Shown: positions 34,020 to 41,508, counted from the first letter of the stretch. The stretch: DNA of 44,901 nucleotides from Candidatus Shapirobacteria bacterium (GCA_028704635.1 JAQWFB010000004.1:66656-111556), one strand, 5' to 3'. Numbers and translations: made by a program. Notes: generated by a model not told the origin, from the sequence alone.

Positions 34020-34274
34020 TTACCAGGAAAAAAAATTTACTTCCACTCCAGAGCTTGTCCAATAACCATCTATTTTATGGTTACCACGACATCCCTTTCT
34101 AAAACAACAAACAGACTTTCCTTCAAAAACTACAACATTTTTTGGAGTTAAACCATCTTCTCTTTCGTGTAAAGTAATAGGATCACCAGGTATAATAATC
34201 CCCCCACACTTGGCACATCTAACCATCGATTCACAACGGAACCAAATTACGATTTTTTTCAAAAACTCCAACAA
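34020..34274 (-). CDS. Orphan small Cys-rich zinc-binding protein (84 aa), TTG start
   Basis: TTG at 34274, 10 nt after AGAAAGGA. Ligand candidates are CAKCGG (residues about 19-24) and VCCFRKGCRGNH, with further Cys at 14. The first pair is a typical zinc-ribbon knuckle. It begins with a hydrophobic-basic helix (LEFLKKIVIWF). It may be related to the downstream partner, which has a similar CG(H) knuckle and length. No family recognised; nucleic acid or protein binding are both possible. Confidence 0.7.
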   Translation of the reverse strand: MLEFLKKIVIWFRCESMVRCAKCGGIIIPGDPITLHEREDGLTPKNVVVFEGKSVCCFRKGCRGNHKIDGYWTSSGVEVNFFSW

Positions 34275-34326
34275 TTCAATCCCTTCCTTTCTGGTCTAAT
34301 TTTATGAAATTTTAAAGATCCACCCT

Positions 34327-34355
34327 TTTATACCATCTAAAAATACAAATATCAA
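34327..34355 (-). promoter_or_regulatory. Sigma70-type promoter of the Cys-rich pair
   Basis: On the minus strand TTGATA (34350-34355), 17 nt, TATAAA (34327-34332). It gives a leader of about 45 nt and sits just after the argS stop. Confidence 0.65.
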
Positions 34356-34359
34356 TTTT

Positions 34360-36039
34360 CTACATTCTTTCCACTGTTTTTATTCCCAACAAATTTAATC
34401 CGGTTTTTAAAATACTTACTGTAACTCTGGTTAAAAATACTCTAAAAACCTCCTCTTTTTGGTCAATAATTCTATTTTTTGCATAAAATTCATTATATTT
34501 TCTAGCCACTCCCAATAAATATTCTGCAATTACAGAAGGGGAGAAGCGTTCACTTGCTTCCATTATTTTTTCTTCAAATCTATAAAATTCCTTAATTAAG
34601 GCCATTTCGTCGTCATTAATATTTTCAGGAATTTCATTAATATTTTTTTGTTCTTTAATTTTAGTTTTATCTAAAACACTTTTACATCTAGCATAAGTGT
34701 ATTGCAAATACGGCCCAGAATCTCCATCTAAACTCATAATCTGATCCCAATCAAAAATCACATCTTTTCTCGGGTCGCTGCTCAAATCGTTAAATTTAAT
34801 TGCCCCAATCGCCACTGCCTCAATAGTTTCAATATCATTTTCTGGTGCCATTTCTTTTGCTCTTTCCATTGCCTTATCAATCACATCCGACAAATGAATC
34901 GTATCGCCTTTTCGAGTTGAAAACTTTCCAGTCGTCCATCTAATTAATCCATGAGCAATATGTACCATTCTCTCATCCGGCATCCACCCCATCATTTCCG
35001 CTGTTTTAAACACCTGTTTAAAATGTAATTGCTGATCAGCACCAACTTCATAAATTATCAAATTTGGTTTCCAGTTTTCCATCCTATATCTAATTGTTGC
35101 CATATCGCGGGTAAAATATGTTGTAGTCCCATTTGATTTTTGCAACATCGCCGGTGGTGTGTCATCAAACTCAATTATTATTGCCCCCTCGCTTTTTTTT
35201 GTAATTCCCTTGTCAATAATTTCTTTAGTTACTTCTTCCAGCTTTTCTTCATAAAACGATTCACCATGAACAAAATCAATATTTACTCCTAATAATTCAT
35301 AAACTTTTTCAAATTCGACCATCGAAATATCAATGCATTTTTGCCAAATTTCTTTAGCCTCCTTATCTCCTTTTTCTAATTTTGCAAACCAATCTCGCCC
35401 CTCATCAATTAATTTTTTGTCAGTTTCTGCCTCTTTATGAAATTTTACATACAATTTTTCCAAATCATCAATCGTCAAATCATTTAAATCTTTTTTATTC
35501 CATTTTTTGATTGCTGCCACCAACTTTCCATATTGAGTTCCCCAATCTCCAATATGATTATCGCCAACACAATTCCATCCTAAAATTTTGTAAATATTAT
35601 AAATAGCCTGTCCGATATTTGTCGATCTCAAGTGCCCAATTCCAAAAGGTTTGGCAATATTCGGTGCTGAATAGTCAATTACCATTGTTTTCCCTTTTCC
35701 GTTTTCACTCAATTCATTTTTAAAAATACTTTCATAATTGATTTTTTCTGCCTCTTTAATTAAAAATTCCGACTTCAAATAAAAATTAATAAATCCTGCC
35801 CCAGCCACTCCAACTTTTTCCACAAAATCACTTTTATCAATACTGTTTACTATTTTTTGAGCCAATTCTTTTGGATTAATTTTTTCCTGTTTCGCCAGAA
35901 TCATGGCAATGTTTGTTGAATAATCTCCAAAACTTACATCAGCTGGATGTTCAATTTTTATTTCTTCTTCGACTACAGATAATTTTAGATCACTACAACT
36001 TTCAAGAATTATTTTTTTAATTTCTTCAGCAATTTTCAT
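34360..36039 (-). CDS. argS: Arginyl-tRNA synthetase
   Basis: A class I synthetase (559 aa). The N-terminal additional domain (Add-1) covers about residues 1-110; the HIGH region is APNIAKPFGIGHLRSTNIG and the KMSKS-like loop KFSTRKGDTIHL. The DALR anticodon-binding domain with LLGVARKYNEFYA and the C-terminal VSILKTGLNLLGI is present. I use the ATG at 36039, 1 nt after the upstream stop, not the track's 36060, which lies inside the upstream gene. It is translated together with a free tRNA-binding domain. Confidence 0.96.
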   Translation of the reverse strand: MKIAEEIKKIILESCSDLKLSVVEEEIKIEHPADVSFGDYSTNIAMILAKQEKINPKELAQKIVNSIDKSDFVEKVGVAGAGFINFYLKSEFLIKEAEKINYESIFKNELSENGKGKTMVIDYSAPNIAKPFGIGHLRSTNIGQAIYNIYKILGWNCVGDNHIGDWGTQYGKLVAAIKKWNKKDLNDLTIDDLEKLYVKFHKEAETDKKLIDEGRDWFAKLEKGDKEAKEIWQKCIDISMVEFEKVYELLGVNIDFVHGESFYEEKLEEVTKEIIDKGITKKSEGAIIIEFDDTPPAMLQKSNGTTTYFTRDMATIRYRMENWKPNLIIYEVGADQQLHFKQVFKTAEMMGWMPDERMVHIAHGLIRWTTGKFSTRKGDTIHLSDVIDKAMERAKEMAPENDIETIEAVAIGAIKFNDLSSDPRKDVIFDWDQIMSLDGDSGPYLQYTYARCKSVLDKTKIKEQKNINEIPENINDDEMALIKEFYRFEEKIMEASERFSPSVIAEYLLGVARKYNEFYAKNRIIDQKEEVFRVFLTRVTVSILKTGLNLLGIKTVERM

Positions 36040-36040
36040 A

Positions 36041-36376
36041 TTAAAAAACCTTTGATCCAACCGGTAAATCTTTATCTAGTAAAAGCATGCTCATATTTTC
36101 TCCATCATCGTCTTCCGAACCAAAAATCATTGCCTCCGACAACTCACCCATAATTTTTCGTGGTTTTATATTTGTTACAAAAACAGTTTTTTTACCGATC
36201 AAATCAGCAGGGGAATACCATTTTTTAATTCCCGAAAAAATATTTCTCAATTTTTCCTCGCCAAAATCAACTTGGAGTCTTAATAGTTTTTCCGAGCCTT
36301 CAACTTCAACTGCTTCTTTAATTTCACCAATCTTAAATTCTACTTTGGCAAAATCATCATATTTAATTTGATCCAT
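36041..36376 (-). CDS. Free-standing tRNA-binding (MetRS C-terminal/Trbp111-like) protein
   Basis: A 111-aa OB-fold tRNA-binding domain, as in the C-terminus of MetRS, Trbp111 and EMAP II. Signature parts are FAKVEFKIGEIKEAVEVEGSEKLLRLQVDFGEE and the ending VFVTNIKPRKIMGELSEAMIF. No synthetase core is attached. It directly precedes argS (1-nt gap), so it may raise the tRNA affinity of ArgRS or of a short MetRS elsewhere. I use the ATG at 36376; TAAAAT at 36382-36387 ends 5 nt before it, and the track's 36391 would lie upstream of that box. Confidence 0.9.
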   Translation of the reverse strand: MDQIKYDDFAKVEFKIGEIKEAVEVEGSEKLLRLQVDFGEEKLRNIFSGIKKWYSPADLIGKKTVFVTNIKPRKIMGELSEAMIFGSEDDDGENMSMLLLDKDLPVGSKVF

Positions 36377-36381
36377 GCCCA

Positions 36382-36387
36382 ATTTTA
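36382..36387 (-). promoter_or_regulatory. -10 box deciding the start of the Trbp111-like gene
   Basis: TAAAAT ending 5 nt before ATG 36376, no SD. Confidence 0.5.
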
Positions 36388-36456
36388 TCAAAAAAGAGAC
36401 CCAAATGTGTTATCCTTGCTTACACCGTTCATTATTAATTTAATTTAAAATTTTTT

Positions 36457-37818
36457 ATGATTGATCTCGATACTTCCATTTTTAAATCTTATGACATTCG
36501 TGCTGTTTATCCCACTCAAGCAGACGAAGAATTGGCCGAAAAAATCGGTCGTGGTTTCGCTAAATATTTAAATTTCCCCACCAAAGTCGTTGTTGCTCGT
36601 GATGGCCGAATTTCTGGTGAGTCAATGAAAAACGCCTTAATTGAGGGATTAACTAAAGTAGGGATTAATGTTATTGATATCGATTTAGCTTCTACTGATT
36701 CTTTTTATTATGCTTGTCAAACTCGTGATCTTCCCGGCATCACTGTCACTGCCAGTCACAATCCAAAAGAATACACTGGTTTTAAAATGGTTAAAAAAAT
36801 CCCTGAACTTTTATCGGGTGATGCTGGAATTAAAGAAATAAAAGAATACATATTAAATAATGATTTACCTGCCGACAGCGTCACTTTGGGTACAATTGAA
36901 TACCAAGATGTCAAATCTGAATTTGTTGATTATGTTTTATCTTTGGTCAATATTTCCAATTTTAAAAATTTTAAAGTTCATGCCGATACTGCCAATGGCA
37001 TGGTTGGTCCATTTTTAGAATTGGCTTCTCAAAAATTACCAACAGTCGAATTTATTAAAATGTTTTGGGATATTGATGGTAACTTTCCAAATCATGGTGG
37101 CGATCCATTATTAGCCGCAAACAGGACAGAAATTCAATTACGAGTTCCAAATGAAGGCAGTGATTTGGGAATTATGTTCGATCCTGATGGTGATCGTTTT
37201 TTTGTTATTGATAAAAAAGGCCGTTTTATTCCTGGTGATTTTATGACTGCAATTCTTGCCGAATATTTCGTCAAAAAATATCCAGGCTGCAGTATCGTTT
37301 ATGATATTCGTGCCTCCAAAGTTGTCCCCGAGACTATTTTAGCCTGTGGCGGAAAACCCCTAGCCAATCGTGTCGGACACACTCACATTAAGGCCCGTAT
37401 GAAACAGGAAAATGCCTATTTTGGTGGCGAAGTTTCTGGTCATTATTATTTTAAAGATTTCTTTTTGTGTGACACCGGTTTAGTAACTTTTATCTATCTT
37501 CTCGATTTCTTGTCTACTACCGATAAATCTCTCGAAACAATTATCGATGAAATGTTGGCCAAATATCATATTTCTGGCGAAATAAATTCAAAAGTTGTCG
37601 ATGTTCCAAGTGTCTTAACTAAGCTTGAAAATACCTACGGTTCAAAAACCATTGCCCCAATTGAGCGTATGGATGGTATGACTTTTGAAATGGGCGATTG
37701 GCGTTTTAATATTCGTTCATCAAACACCGAACCTCTACTTCGTCTAAATCTTGAAGCCAACACAGAAGAACTCATGGCTCAAAAACGTGATGAAGTTTTA
37801 GCCATAATTAACGGATAA
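36457..37818 (+). CDS. Phosphomannomutase/phosphoglucomutase
   Basis: Interconverts hexose 6- and 1-phosphates, feeding nucleotide-sugar synthesis. The alpha-D-phosphohexomutase motifs are FKSYDIRAVYP, the catalytic Ser in TVTASHNPKEYTGFK, the Mg loop DPDGDRFF, the sugar-binding GGEVSGHYYF and the C-terminal phosphate-binding RSSNTEPLLRL. At 453 aa it is full length. TAAAAT at 36446-36451 ends 5 nt before the ATG. It can supply sugar-1-phosphates to the RmlA-like enzyme. The aminopeptidase gene follows after 3 nt. Confidence 0.95.
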   Translation: MIDLDTSIFKSYDIRAVYPTQADEELAEKIGRGFAKYLNFPTKVVVARDGRISGESMKNALIEGLTKVGINVIDIDLASTDSFYYACQTRDLPGITVTASHNPKEYTGFKMVKKIPELLSGDAGIKEIKEYILNNDLPADSVTLGTIEYQDVKSEFVDYVLSLVNISNFKNFKVHADTANGMVGPFLELASQKLPTVEFIKMFWDIDGNFPNHGGDPLLAANRTEIQLRVPNEGSDLGIMFDPDGDRFFVIDKKGRFIPGDFMTAILAEYFVKKYPGCSIVYDIRASKVVPETILACGGKPLANRVGHTHIKARMKQENAYFGGEVSGHYYFKDFFLCDTGLVTFIYLLDFLSTTDKSLETIIDEMLAKYHISGEINSKVVDVPSVLTKLENTYGSKTIAPIERMDGMTFEMGDWRFNIRSSNTEPLLRLNLEANTEELMAQKRDEVLAIING

Positions 37819-37821
37819 TTT

Positions 37822-39021
37822 ATGTATCAACCGTCTTCTGAAATTCTAAATAAATATGCTGATGTTTTGGTAAATTTTGCTTTAAACAATGGTCGTGGAG
37901 TCAAAAAAGGTGAAGTTGTTTTTCTCCAAGTTCCCGAATCTGCTAAACCACTTTTAATTTCACTTCAAAAATCTGTTTTAAAAGCTGGTGCTCACGCCAT
38001 CATTCAGTATTTACCCGATGAAATGTCTCGTGAATTTTTTGAGTTAGCCGATGATGATCAATTAAAATTCTTCCCCGCTACTTTTTTAAAAGGCCGCGTC
38101 AAGCAAGCGGATCATTTTTTAATGGTTTTGGCCGAAACCAATTATCATGAACTTGAAGGCATCGATCCACAAAAAATCATGGAGCGAAATCAGGTTTTTA
38201 AGCCCTACAAAGATTGGCGTGACGCCAAAGAAAATAAAGGCAAGTTAACATGGACTATTGGTCTTTACGCCACTCCGGCCATGTCCAAAGAAGCTAATTT
38301 AACCCTTCGTCAATGTTGGCAACAAATTATCAAAGCTTGTTATTTAAACAATCCAAATCCAGTTGAAAAATGGTGTCAAATTCAAAATCAATCAAATCAT
38401 CTTCGTCAAAAATTAAACAAATTAGAAATTTTAAAAGTTAATATAAAAGCTAAAGATACTGACCTGAATATTGGTATCGGTGAAAATCGTCAATGGCTTG
38501 GTGGTGATGGTAATAATATTCCTAGTTTTGAAATTTTTACTTCACCTGATTGGCGCCAAACCAATGGTTATATTTTTTTTGATCAACCGCTTTACCGTCA
38601 AGGCAATTTAATTAAAAATATAAAATTAACTTTTAAAGATGGCCTTGTTGTCGATGCTCAAGCCGGTTATGGTGAAAAGTTTTTAAAACAATTAATCAAA
38701 GTTGAAAATTCCGACAAAATAGGGGAGTTCTCCTTAACCGATAAGCGTTTTTCTAAAATAAATAAATTTATGGCAGAAACTCTTTATGATGAAAATTTTG
38801 GCGGGTCTTTTGGTAACACCCATATTGCTCTTGGTTCATCTTTTAAAGATGCTTACTCTCAAAAAATAAACAAATTAACCCCTAAAGATTGGCAAGATTT
38901 AGGTTTTAATGATTCAGCTGTCCACACTGATATCATCGCCACCACCGACCGCACTGTCACCGCCACTCTAAAAAACGGCCAAGAAATTATTCTCTATAAA
39001 TCTGGTAGATTCCAAATTTAA
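37822..39021 (+). CDS. M29-family metal-dependent aminopeptidase
   Basis: Homologue of the thermophilic aminopeptidases AmpS/aminopeptidase T. The family's metal ligands can be placed: Glu in NIPSFEIFTSPDW, Glu in MAETLYDENFGG, His in GNTHIALGSS and the His-x-Asp pair in AVHTDII. At 399 aa it has the usual length. Expected to trim N-terminal residues from peptides in the cytoplasm, suiting an organism that depends on peptides from outside. Directly follows the phosphohexomutase, so cotranscribed. Confidence 0.93.
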   Translation: MYQPSSEILNKYADVLVNFALNNGRGVKKGEVVFLQVPESAKPLLISLQKSVLKAGAHAIIQYLPDEMSREFFELADDDQLKFFPATFLKGRVKQADHFLMVLAETNYHELEGIDPQKIMERNQVFKPYKDWRDAKENKGKLTWTIGLYATPAMSKEANLTLRQCWQQIIKACYLNNPNPVEKWCQIQNQSNHLRQKLNKLEILKVNIKAKDTDLNIGIGENRQWLGGDGNNIPSFEIFTSPDWRQTNGYIFFDQPLYRQGNLIKNIKLTFKDGLVVDAQAGYGEKFLKQLIKVENSDKIGEFSLTDKRFSKINKFMAETLYDENFGGSFGNTHIALGSSFKDAYSQKINKLTPKDWQDLGFNDSAVHTDIIATTDRTVTATLKNGQEIILYKSGRFQI

Positions 39022-39030
39022 AAATTCCTT

Positions 39031-39036
39031 TATAAT
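39031..39036 (+). promoter_or_regulatory. -10 box of the FKBP gene
   Basis: Perfect TATAAT ending 5 nt before the ATG, no SD. Confidence 0.6.
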
Positions 39037-39041
39037 AAATC

Positions 39042-39515
39042 ATGTCTAAAGATAAAATAATTACAGCCTCCCTAATAATTATTTTTGTTTTAGCTTTTTA
39101 TTTTTTAACCAAAAAACCGAGCAGTATCGAAAATCAAATTTCCAATACTACTCCAACCTCAAATCCTATGCCAACTCTTCCTCCATCCAAAGTTACCGAA
39201 TTAAAAATTGAAGATATTAAAGTCGGAACTGGTAGTGCTGTTAAATCTGGCGACACTGTTTCCATAAACTACCTTGGCACTCTCGAAGACGGTACCAAAT
39301 TCGACAGTTCCTACGATCGAAATCAGCCTTTTGAAACACAAATCGGCGTTGGTCAAGTTATCGAGGGTTGGGACAAAGGTGTGGTTGGTATGCAAGTTGG
39401 TGGTAAAAGAAAATTAAGCATTCCTTATCAAATGGCCTATGGTGAAAATGGCTACGGTCCAATTCCTGCCAAAGCTACCCTTATTTTTGAAGTTGAATTA
39501 ATGGCAATTAAATAA
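39042..39515 (+). CDS. Membrane-anchored FKBP-type peptidyl-prolyl isomerase
   Basis: An extracytoplasmic proline isomerase for exported proteins. The N-terminal membrane anchor (ITASLIIIFVLAFYFL) is followed by a Ser/Thr/Pro linker (NTTPTSNPMPTLPPS) and one FKBP domain of about residues 50-157: VSINYLGTLEDGTKFDSS, GVGQVIEGWDKGVVGMQVGGKR and the ending IPAKATLIFEVELM. The active-site residues (Y, F, D, V-I, W, Y) are kept. It is convergent with a SurA_N-like gene, so two envelope folding factors face each other. Confidence 0.95.
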   Translation: MSKDKIITASLIIIFVLAFYFLTKKPSSIENQISNTTPTSNPMPTLPPSKVTELKIEDIKVGTGSAVKSGDTVSINYLGTLEDGTKFDSSYDRNQPFETQIGVGQVIEGWDKGVVGMQVGGKRKLSIPYQMAYGENGYGPIPAKATLIFEVELMAIK

Positions 39516-39562
39516 ATCTCTCCCTTTTTTAAAGGGAGAAACGGCGAAGCCGAGAGGGATTT
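39515..39562. repeat. Structured repeat, family B, intergenic copy
   Basis: Inner hairpin TCTCCCTTT (39519-39527)/AAAGGGAGA (39531-39539), second hairpin CGGC-GAA-GCCG (39542-39552), outer arms CTCTC/GAGGG. It shares CTCTCCCTTTTTTAA and GGGAGA with the copy in trmD, with the second hairpin changed but still paired. It begins at the FKBP stop. Confidence 0.75.
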
Positions 39563-39572
39563 TGTCTAACAA

Positions 39573-39600
39573 AAAAATGCCGACGATTGTCGGCATTTTT
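39573..39600. terminator. Bidirectional terminator between FKBP and SurA_N-like genes
   Basis: Stem AAAAATGCCGAC (39573-39584) and GTCGGCATTTTT (39589-39600) with loop GATT; A and T runs serve both strands. Confidence 0.9.
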
Positions 39601-39618
39601 ATTATTCAAATTTATTTA

Positions 39619-40290
39619 TTATTTATAAATAATCTTTGCTGAAGATTTTAAATTACTAAACCAAGTGCTAAGAGCTGTATTTTTTGCTTGAGTTTCAAGT
39701 TGCTCTTTCGCTAACATTTGCAATTCATTATCATTTTTTCCTGTTGGTAAATAAGCCTTATTCTCTTTTAAAAATGCATCAATTTGTTCTTTTGTAATTT
39801 CAGCACTAGGTGAAGCCAATGCTTCAGCAATTTTTTGAGTACGAATTTGTGACATAACTTCTTCTCTTGTTACACCTTGTGCTTTCATAGCCTCATCCAA
39901 AGTTGTTCCTTGTGCTTTAACTTGATCTTCAATGGCAGTTAAGCCTTTATCAATTTCTTCCTGATTGATAACAATTCCTTTATTTTTAGCCTCACCTGCT
40001 ATTAAAGCATCTTGGACCATTTGGCTAAGAACTGTTTGTTTATCTTGTTTTTGTAATTGTGCGATATATGAATGTCTATAAATTGGTTTTCCATTTACTG
40101 TTGCTACAATTCCAAATTTATAAAAACAACCAGCAGCAAAGGCTAATAAAACTAAAAAACTAATCAAGTGAATTGTTGCCACTCTAGACATTTTTTTCAT
40201 TGCGAATTTCTTCTTTGGTATTTTCTTTTCTACTGCATTTTTAACATCAACAACTTCTTTCTTGTTTGTTTTTTTGATTATTTTTTTCAT
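39619..40290 (-). CDS. Membrane-anchored SurA_N-like chaperone without PPIase domain
   Basis: A 223-aa protein with a Lys-rich cytoplasmic N-terminus (KKIIKKTNKKE), one membrane helix (TIHLISFLVLLAFAAGCFYKF) and an extracellular SurA N-terminal-type domain: VATVNGKPIYRHSYIAQL, then helices LSQMVQDALIAGEAKNKGI, ITKEQIDAFLKENKAYLP. The parvulin PPIase domain of SurA/PrsA is missing. Likely a holdase for exported proteins. TATAAA (40298-40303) ends 7 nt before the ATG. Confidence 0.88.
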   Translation of the reverse strand: MKKIIKKTNKKEVVDVKNAVEKKIPKKKFAMKKMSRVATIHLISFLVLLAFAAGCFYKFGIVATVNGKPIYRHSYIAQLQKQDKQTVLSQMVQDALIAGEAKNKGIVINQEEIDKGLTAIEDQVKAQGTTLDEAMKAQGVTREEVMSQIRTQKIAEALASPSAEITKEQIDAFLKENKAYLPTGKNDNELQMLAKEQLETQAKNTALSTWFSNLKSSAKIIYK

Positions 40291-40340
40291 ATGTTTATTT
40301 ATAATATCACTTTTTTAAAATAATTTTCTTTTTTAAGCAA

Positions 40341-40366
40341 AAAAAAAGACACTCTCGAATGTCTTG
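40341..40366 (-). terminator. Orphan minus-strand terminator at the core/accessory border
   Basis: On the minus strand AAGACA-TTCGAGAG-TGTCTT followed by a run of nine T (40339-40347 on plus as A). No minus-strand gene ends here; the genes to the right run the other way. It may be the leftover end of a lost gene. Confidence 0.55.
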
Positions 40367-40385
40367 TGACCCTACTGTTCCACAG

Positions 40386-40499
40386 ATGGAACTCATTTTT
40401 GAATCTGTAATTAAAACATATTACAAACTCCAAGAGCTAGGTATTGTCAAAATAGATGGAAAAATAGTATTTATTGATAATATGGAGGTAGACAAATGA
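40386..40499 (+). CDS. Tiny ORF coupled to the PLD-like gene (37 aa; possibly from 40359, 46 aa)
   Basis: Not in the ORF track. MELIFESVIKTYYKLQELGIVKIDGKIVFIDNMEVDK ends in a TGA overlapping the next ATG (ATGA), and the next gene's GGAGG site lies inside it. It reads like the C-terminal part of a helix-strand domain; it may be a small real gene or the 3' remnant of a longer one cut at the border. No function can be given. Confidence 0.45.
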   Translation: MELIFESVIKTYYKLQELGIVKIDGKIVFIDNMEVDK

Positions 40500-40942
40500 A
40501 TACTTATAATTCCACTCTTCATGACGAAAAAACATTTTATCAAGCCTTTATAAAAGACCTAGAAAAATGTCAGGAAGAAGTTATTATTGAAAGCCCTTTT
40601 ATAACTTCCAAAAGAATGAAAACCCTCAGTCCTATTTTTAATAAACTCTACAATCGGGGAATAAAAATCTATATCATCACTCGTGACCCAAAAGAACATA
40701 ATGAAGGATATGAAATTCAATCAGAGAATGAAATTGAAGCATTTGAAACCACAGGAATTCAAGTGTTACTCTGCACCGGTAATCATCATCGAAAACTGGC
40801 CATCATCGATCGTAAAGTCCTTTGGGAAGGAAGTTTAAATATATTGTCACAAATTAGAAGCAGGGAAATTATGCGTCGCCTTGAAGGCGACGGCTTCGCC
40901 AGGGATATGTTTAAATTTTTGAATTTTGGGAGATATATCTAA
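40496..40942 (+). CDS. PLD-like (HKD) domain protein
   Basis: A 148-aa protein with a single phospholipase D-type motif: HHRKLAIIDRKVLWEGSLN contains H-x-K-x4-D. It begins with a IIESPFITSKRM strand typical of PLD-like nucleases or helicase-linked PLD domains and ends with SREIMRRLEGDGFARDMFKF, similar to such domains. With one HKD it would have to dimerise. A good GGAGG lies 8 nt before the ATG. Probable nuclease or nucleic-acid-processing role in the accessory region; phospholipid substrates are less likely. Confidence 0.82.
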   Translation: MNTYNSTLHDEKTFYQAFIKDLEKCQEEVIIESPFITSKRMKTLSPIFNKLYNRGIKIYIITRDPKEHNEGYEIQSENEIEAFETTGIQVLLCTGNHHRKLAIIDRKVLWEGSLNILSQIRSREIMRRLEGDGFARDMFKFLNFGRYI

Positions 40943-40943
40943 A

Positions 40944-41165
40944 ATGTTATACTTCGATAATATGACACAAGATGTTGGTTATAAAATTACCAAACAAGAT
41001 ATAGATTCCACTATTATTTACCTTAAAACTCAAAATAAACCAAACTCAAGAGAAGATGCAATTAATTATCTTCAAGAAAAAGCAGCAGTCGCCCATGTAG
41101 CTGCACATAAGATAGTTGAGGATGAACAAAGTGGAAAAATTGACCTAGTTAAACTAAAACGATAA
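40944..41165 (+). CDS. Small protein of unknown function (73 aa)
   Basis: The ATG at 40944 comes 1 nt after the PLD stop, so I use it and not the track's 40926 start inside that gene. The product is helical (KQDIDSTIIYLKTQN, EDAINYLQEKAAVAHVAAHKIVEDEQ) and charged, with no recognised family. Same operon as the PLD-like gene; its 3' end overlaps the XRE gene tail to tail by 12 bp. Confidence 0.65.
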   Translation: MLYFDNMTQDVGYKITKQDIDSTIIYLKTQNKPNSREDAINYLQEKAAVAHVAAHKIVEDEQSGKIDLVKLKR

Positions 41166-41357
41166 AATATCTGAAGATTTTACTTTTAAAGCCTTAAATA
41201 CCCCTTCAAGTGTTTCTAGTGTTGGATTTTCTTCATCACGCTCAATTCTGGCATAATAATTCACACTTATATTAGCTTTTTTAGCCACATCAGATTGTTT
41301 TAACCCGATTTTAATACGAAACTCTTTTAATTTTTTACCAATTTTTTGAGGAGACAT
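41154..41357 (-). CDS. XRE-family (Cro/C1-type HTH) regulator
   Basis: A 67-aa protein that is almost only a helix-turn-helix: KLKEFRIKIGLKQSDVAKKANISVNYYARIERDEENPTLETLEGVFKAL. TAAAAT at 41364-41369 ends 6 nt before the ATG, predicting a leaderless mRNA. The strong inverted repeat at 41418-41450 upstream is its best candidate operator. Likely autoregulates or controls the mobile region. Confidence 0.92.
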   Translation of the reverse strand: MSPQKIGKKLKEFRIKIGLKQSDVAKKANISVNYYARIERDEENPTLETLEGVFKALKVKSSDILSF

Positions 41358-41417
41358 AATTATATTTTACGACAATTCGACCATAAAATCTTTTGTTTAA
41401 AGTTATTTATCATTATA

Positions 41418-41450
41418 AATGTATACAAAGTATGGTATTTTGTATACATT
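41418..41450. promoter_or_regulatory. Inverted repeat, candidate XRE operator
   Basis: AATGTATACAAA (41418-41429) and TTTGTATACATT (41439-41450), a perfect 12-bp repeat with a 9-nt spacer, followed by a partial ATAGATACAAAC at 41459-41470. It lies in a 195-nt gap between the XRE gene and abiEii. The remaining part holds an AT palindrome at 41489-41508 and TTGCGCAA at 41520-41527. Confidence 0.6.
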
Positions 41451-41488
41451 AAATTATAAATAGATACAAACTTACTTTTTTATAAAAC

Positions 41489-41508
41489 AAATATTTTTTA
41501 AAATATTT
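41489..41508. terminator. Weak AT-only hairpin downstream of abiEii
   Basis: AAATATTTT (41489-41497) and AAAATATTT (41500-41508), a perfect palindrome 45 nt after the abiEii stop. All A-T pairs, no strong T run, so terminator activity is uncertain. Confidence 0.35.

Noticed and set aside
36087-36371. 94-aa plus-strand ORF opposite the Trbp111-like gene
   Set aside because: Shadow of a conserved domain in another frame.
40875-40900. GC-rich double hairpin (GTCGCCTT/AAGGCGAC and GGC-TTC-GCC) in the PLD-like gene, possibly another in-frame repeat
   Set aside because: The encoded RRLEGDGFARDM fits the natural length and pattern of this domain's end, and I find no second copy, so an insertion is not supported.
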